64,000 nucleotides of DNA, from the NCBI GenBank assembly GCA_038380795.1, contig CM076267.1, positions 10,771,501-10,835,500 of the forward strand, written 5' to 3'. The notes beneath the pieces are model-generated. The model did not search any database and was not told the DNA's origin. It was given only the letters and a program-made list of their open reading frames with translations. This DNA comes from Pyrocephalus nanus (lineage: Eukaryota > Chordata > Aves > Passeriformes > Tyrannidae). Made by a program: the position numbers and the translations under genes. Below are positions 62,107 through 64,000 of the stretch, in pieces (the first letter of the stretch is position 1; each line of letters begins with the position of its first letter).

Positions 62107-64000
62107 CCAATGTAGAACATGCTCCTTTCATGTCTGAACTCTAAATGTAACTTAACATACTGCAGTGCAATTTCTGAGAGAGTTGGTACTGGATATAGAT
62201 TCTAGAAAGTGTTTGCAGGCAAATCTATGAAGTGTTTGTGGCTGGTGTTTGGCAGCGATGCAGGGTGAGGAGCTGGCTTGTGCAGCCCACGCTGTGAGCA
62301 GCACCTCGCTTTCAGCAAGAAAAGGGAAAAGATGGTGGTGTGTGATGGCTCCGTGCTCTGCATCATTTCCCTGCCAAAGCAAAGCACTCCTGAGTGGAGA
62401 AATGTTTTCTTTGCTCACAAGACAGCTGTGGAAAACACACACAGGAATTATATTTAAGGAAATATTTGCTTTTGTGAGGGCAGAAACATAAAAATAGTTA
62501 AGCAGTGGCATTAGATTGCTCATGGTAGCTAATCATAGTAGTGTGGCTCAGTATCGAGCAATGAATGTACCAAACTCCGTATCAGCAGGGAGCGATTGTA
62601 AAGAGCGTTGCCAGCAGTGCTCAGTGTGTGCTGTGTTTCTCACCATCTCAAAGCACGTGTCATCCTCCACAGGGGCGAGGATTATTCCACTGCATAGCAT
62701 GATAAACTTGGGCACAGCAAAGTGTCCAAGATGAACATACAGCAAAACTGGGAGGACTGCAAGAGGAACCTTGCCCTTCCTCCCCTGCACCTGCAAGGGT
62801 AAAACGAGGAGTACTTCACGGTCTTGTCTGGGAGCTCAGCACTAGTGGGGCTTTCTGCTCAGCACAGAAACCTCTGGCACACAATACAGAGTATCAGTAG
62901 GGTTAATCTGTCCTGACTTTGTTAGAGATGCTGAAGCTGCAGCAGTCGCTCTGTGCCTTGAAGTCTCTTGCATGCAATAAGGCTCTGTGTGGGTGGTGTT
63001 AATCCCAGAGCGGCGTTGTGCGAGCAGCGCTTTCACCCGAGTTCTCTTGGTTGAAAACTCCTCTTCTTCGTGGCTCAGCCCCCCAGGATGATGTCCCACC
63101 GTGGGGAGAACATTAAGTCTCATCCTGAAATTTGCATAGCATCTTCTACTGTTTCAGAGTTTTGCTGCTGCAGGTACTTCTCAGGTCAGGGTCAAAGAGA
63201 TTTTTTTTAACATCTGAACTCAAGTTAGCCAAAGTAGTTTCCTTTTATGGGAAAGCTATGTATGGCAGCTGGGGGGAAATGGGCGTTCAGCAAGTTGCTC
63301 TAAACTTAGGGAATAACTTGATTCTTCAGTCTTTTAATCCCCACCTTGTGTAAAGCTGATAGTTCTGTTTTTAGAGAATAGTGCTTCGAATGAGTGTATG
63401 TAGAAAGCATCTACTCAAAGCAGTAATTCAAGTGTTTTTACTTAACTGACTCTGAGAACTTCTTTGTGAACAATGATGTACTTTAAGCTCATCTTTATTT
63501 AGATAAAGTTCAATAAAATAAGCTATTTCGATCTATTGATATTTTCCTCCTCCTTTCTAGGATATAAATTTGACTTCATTTGACTTTCTTAGACATTTTT
63601 TGCCCCTATAAGGAAGTTCAGCATCTCCCAGCAGTGTGCTTTGCTTTGTTTTAGTTCTCTGCTGGGTCTCTGAGTGAAGTTTGATGTTCTTTAGATGCTG
63701 CTCAAGAATTCAACACACTAGTTTGTTTATTTGTACGAAAACAGTTGTTGCTGGACATCTGTTGCTTGTGGTATTTCATGCTGGAGTTAATATTGTTGCA
63801 CTGCTCAGCCTAAATTAGTAATAAATACAGTTTGACTTACGTGACTTTGAGAGATGGGACTTATCCAGGGCCTTACTGAGAGCAGTGTAACATTATATGA
63901 AGATCTGCATTGGATTTCTAAGTCCTGTGATGATGGATATTGTGCAGCCAGCATGAAACCACTGCACTTCAGAGCTCTAACCTTTCTTATCATTATTTTT
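62107..64000. other. non-coding DNA with a CpG cluster
   Basis: A small CpG cluster lies at about 63005-63100 (seven CpGs in roughly 100 bases). No gene or promoter is recognised. The frames at 62152-62523 (-), 62548-62796 (-) and 62842-63123 (-) have no identified domains. The window ends in AT-rich sequence. Confidence 0.65.

Noticed and set aside
1..64000. CRISPR arrays, bacterial operons, phage or integrated viral genomes
   Set aside because: No regularly spaced repeats, no long coding frames, and no LTR pairs or viral coding motifs. CR1 content shows vertebrate nuclear DNA.
1..64000. tRNA or rRNA genes
   Set aside because: I looked for the GGTTCRANYCC B-box with a cloverleaf context and for rRNA-like GC-rich conserved words and found none.

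Overview
The window is vertebrate nuclear DNA, most probably from a bird. The main evidence is a recognisable CR1 retrotransposon 3' end at 39696-39950 on the minus strand. It carries the usual avian CR1 landmarks, including the decayed ORF2 C-terminus with the HWNRLPRE motif. A much older CR1 of the type shared with turtles and crocodilians lies at 48930-49815, and a short CR1 stub at 57816-57875. The low overall repeat load, the absence of Alu/B1-like SINEs or L1, moderate AT-richness and general CpG depletion fit a bird genome. Species and chromosome cannot be read from the sequence.

I found no protein-coding gene, exon, tRNA, rRNA or recognised microRNA. All open reading frames are short (the longest is about 200 codons, and the few long ones read through microsatellites or low-complexity sequence). 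None translates into a protein I recognise, and there is no CpG-island promoter. The window is best read as a large intron or intergenic region. An excess of long T runs over A runs on the plus strand weakly favours an intron of a plus-strand gene.

Layout. 1-15.6 kb: unique AT-rich DNA with faint MIR/CORE-SINE-like fragments (1193, 6046, 13509), a canonical G-quadruplex motif (10108-10134), a 23-T run and a homeodomain/MEIS-motif-rich stretch (11040-11330). 15.6-16.1 kb: candidate conserved regulatory element with an octamer and a Sox-type site. 16-33 kb: mostly featureless, with three long T tracts. 33.3-33.8 kb: a CpG-retaining stretch, also a regulatory-element candidate. 34-45 kb: small tandem duplications and the avian CR1. 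45-50 kb is the most informative part. It holds a MIR-like SINE, the 3' end of an ancient non-CR1 LINE whose last codons still spell a C2HC zinc finger, a candidate enhancer with a perfect POU-dimer 'MORE' palindrome, and the ancient CR1. 50-64 kb: GC/CpG-richer patches, a (TA)n cruciform-prone tract, a perfect (ATCC)20 microsatellite and a perfect 28-bp tandem duplication.

There are no genes here to act together. The most notable items are old transposon remnants and possible cis-regulatory DNA. The regulatory calls are motif-based inferences and need cross-species alignment.
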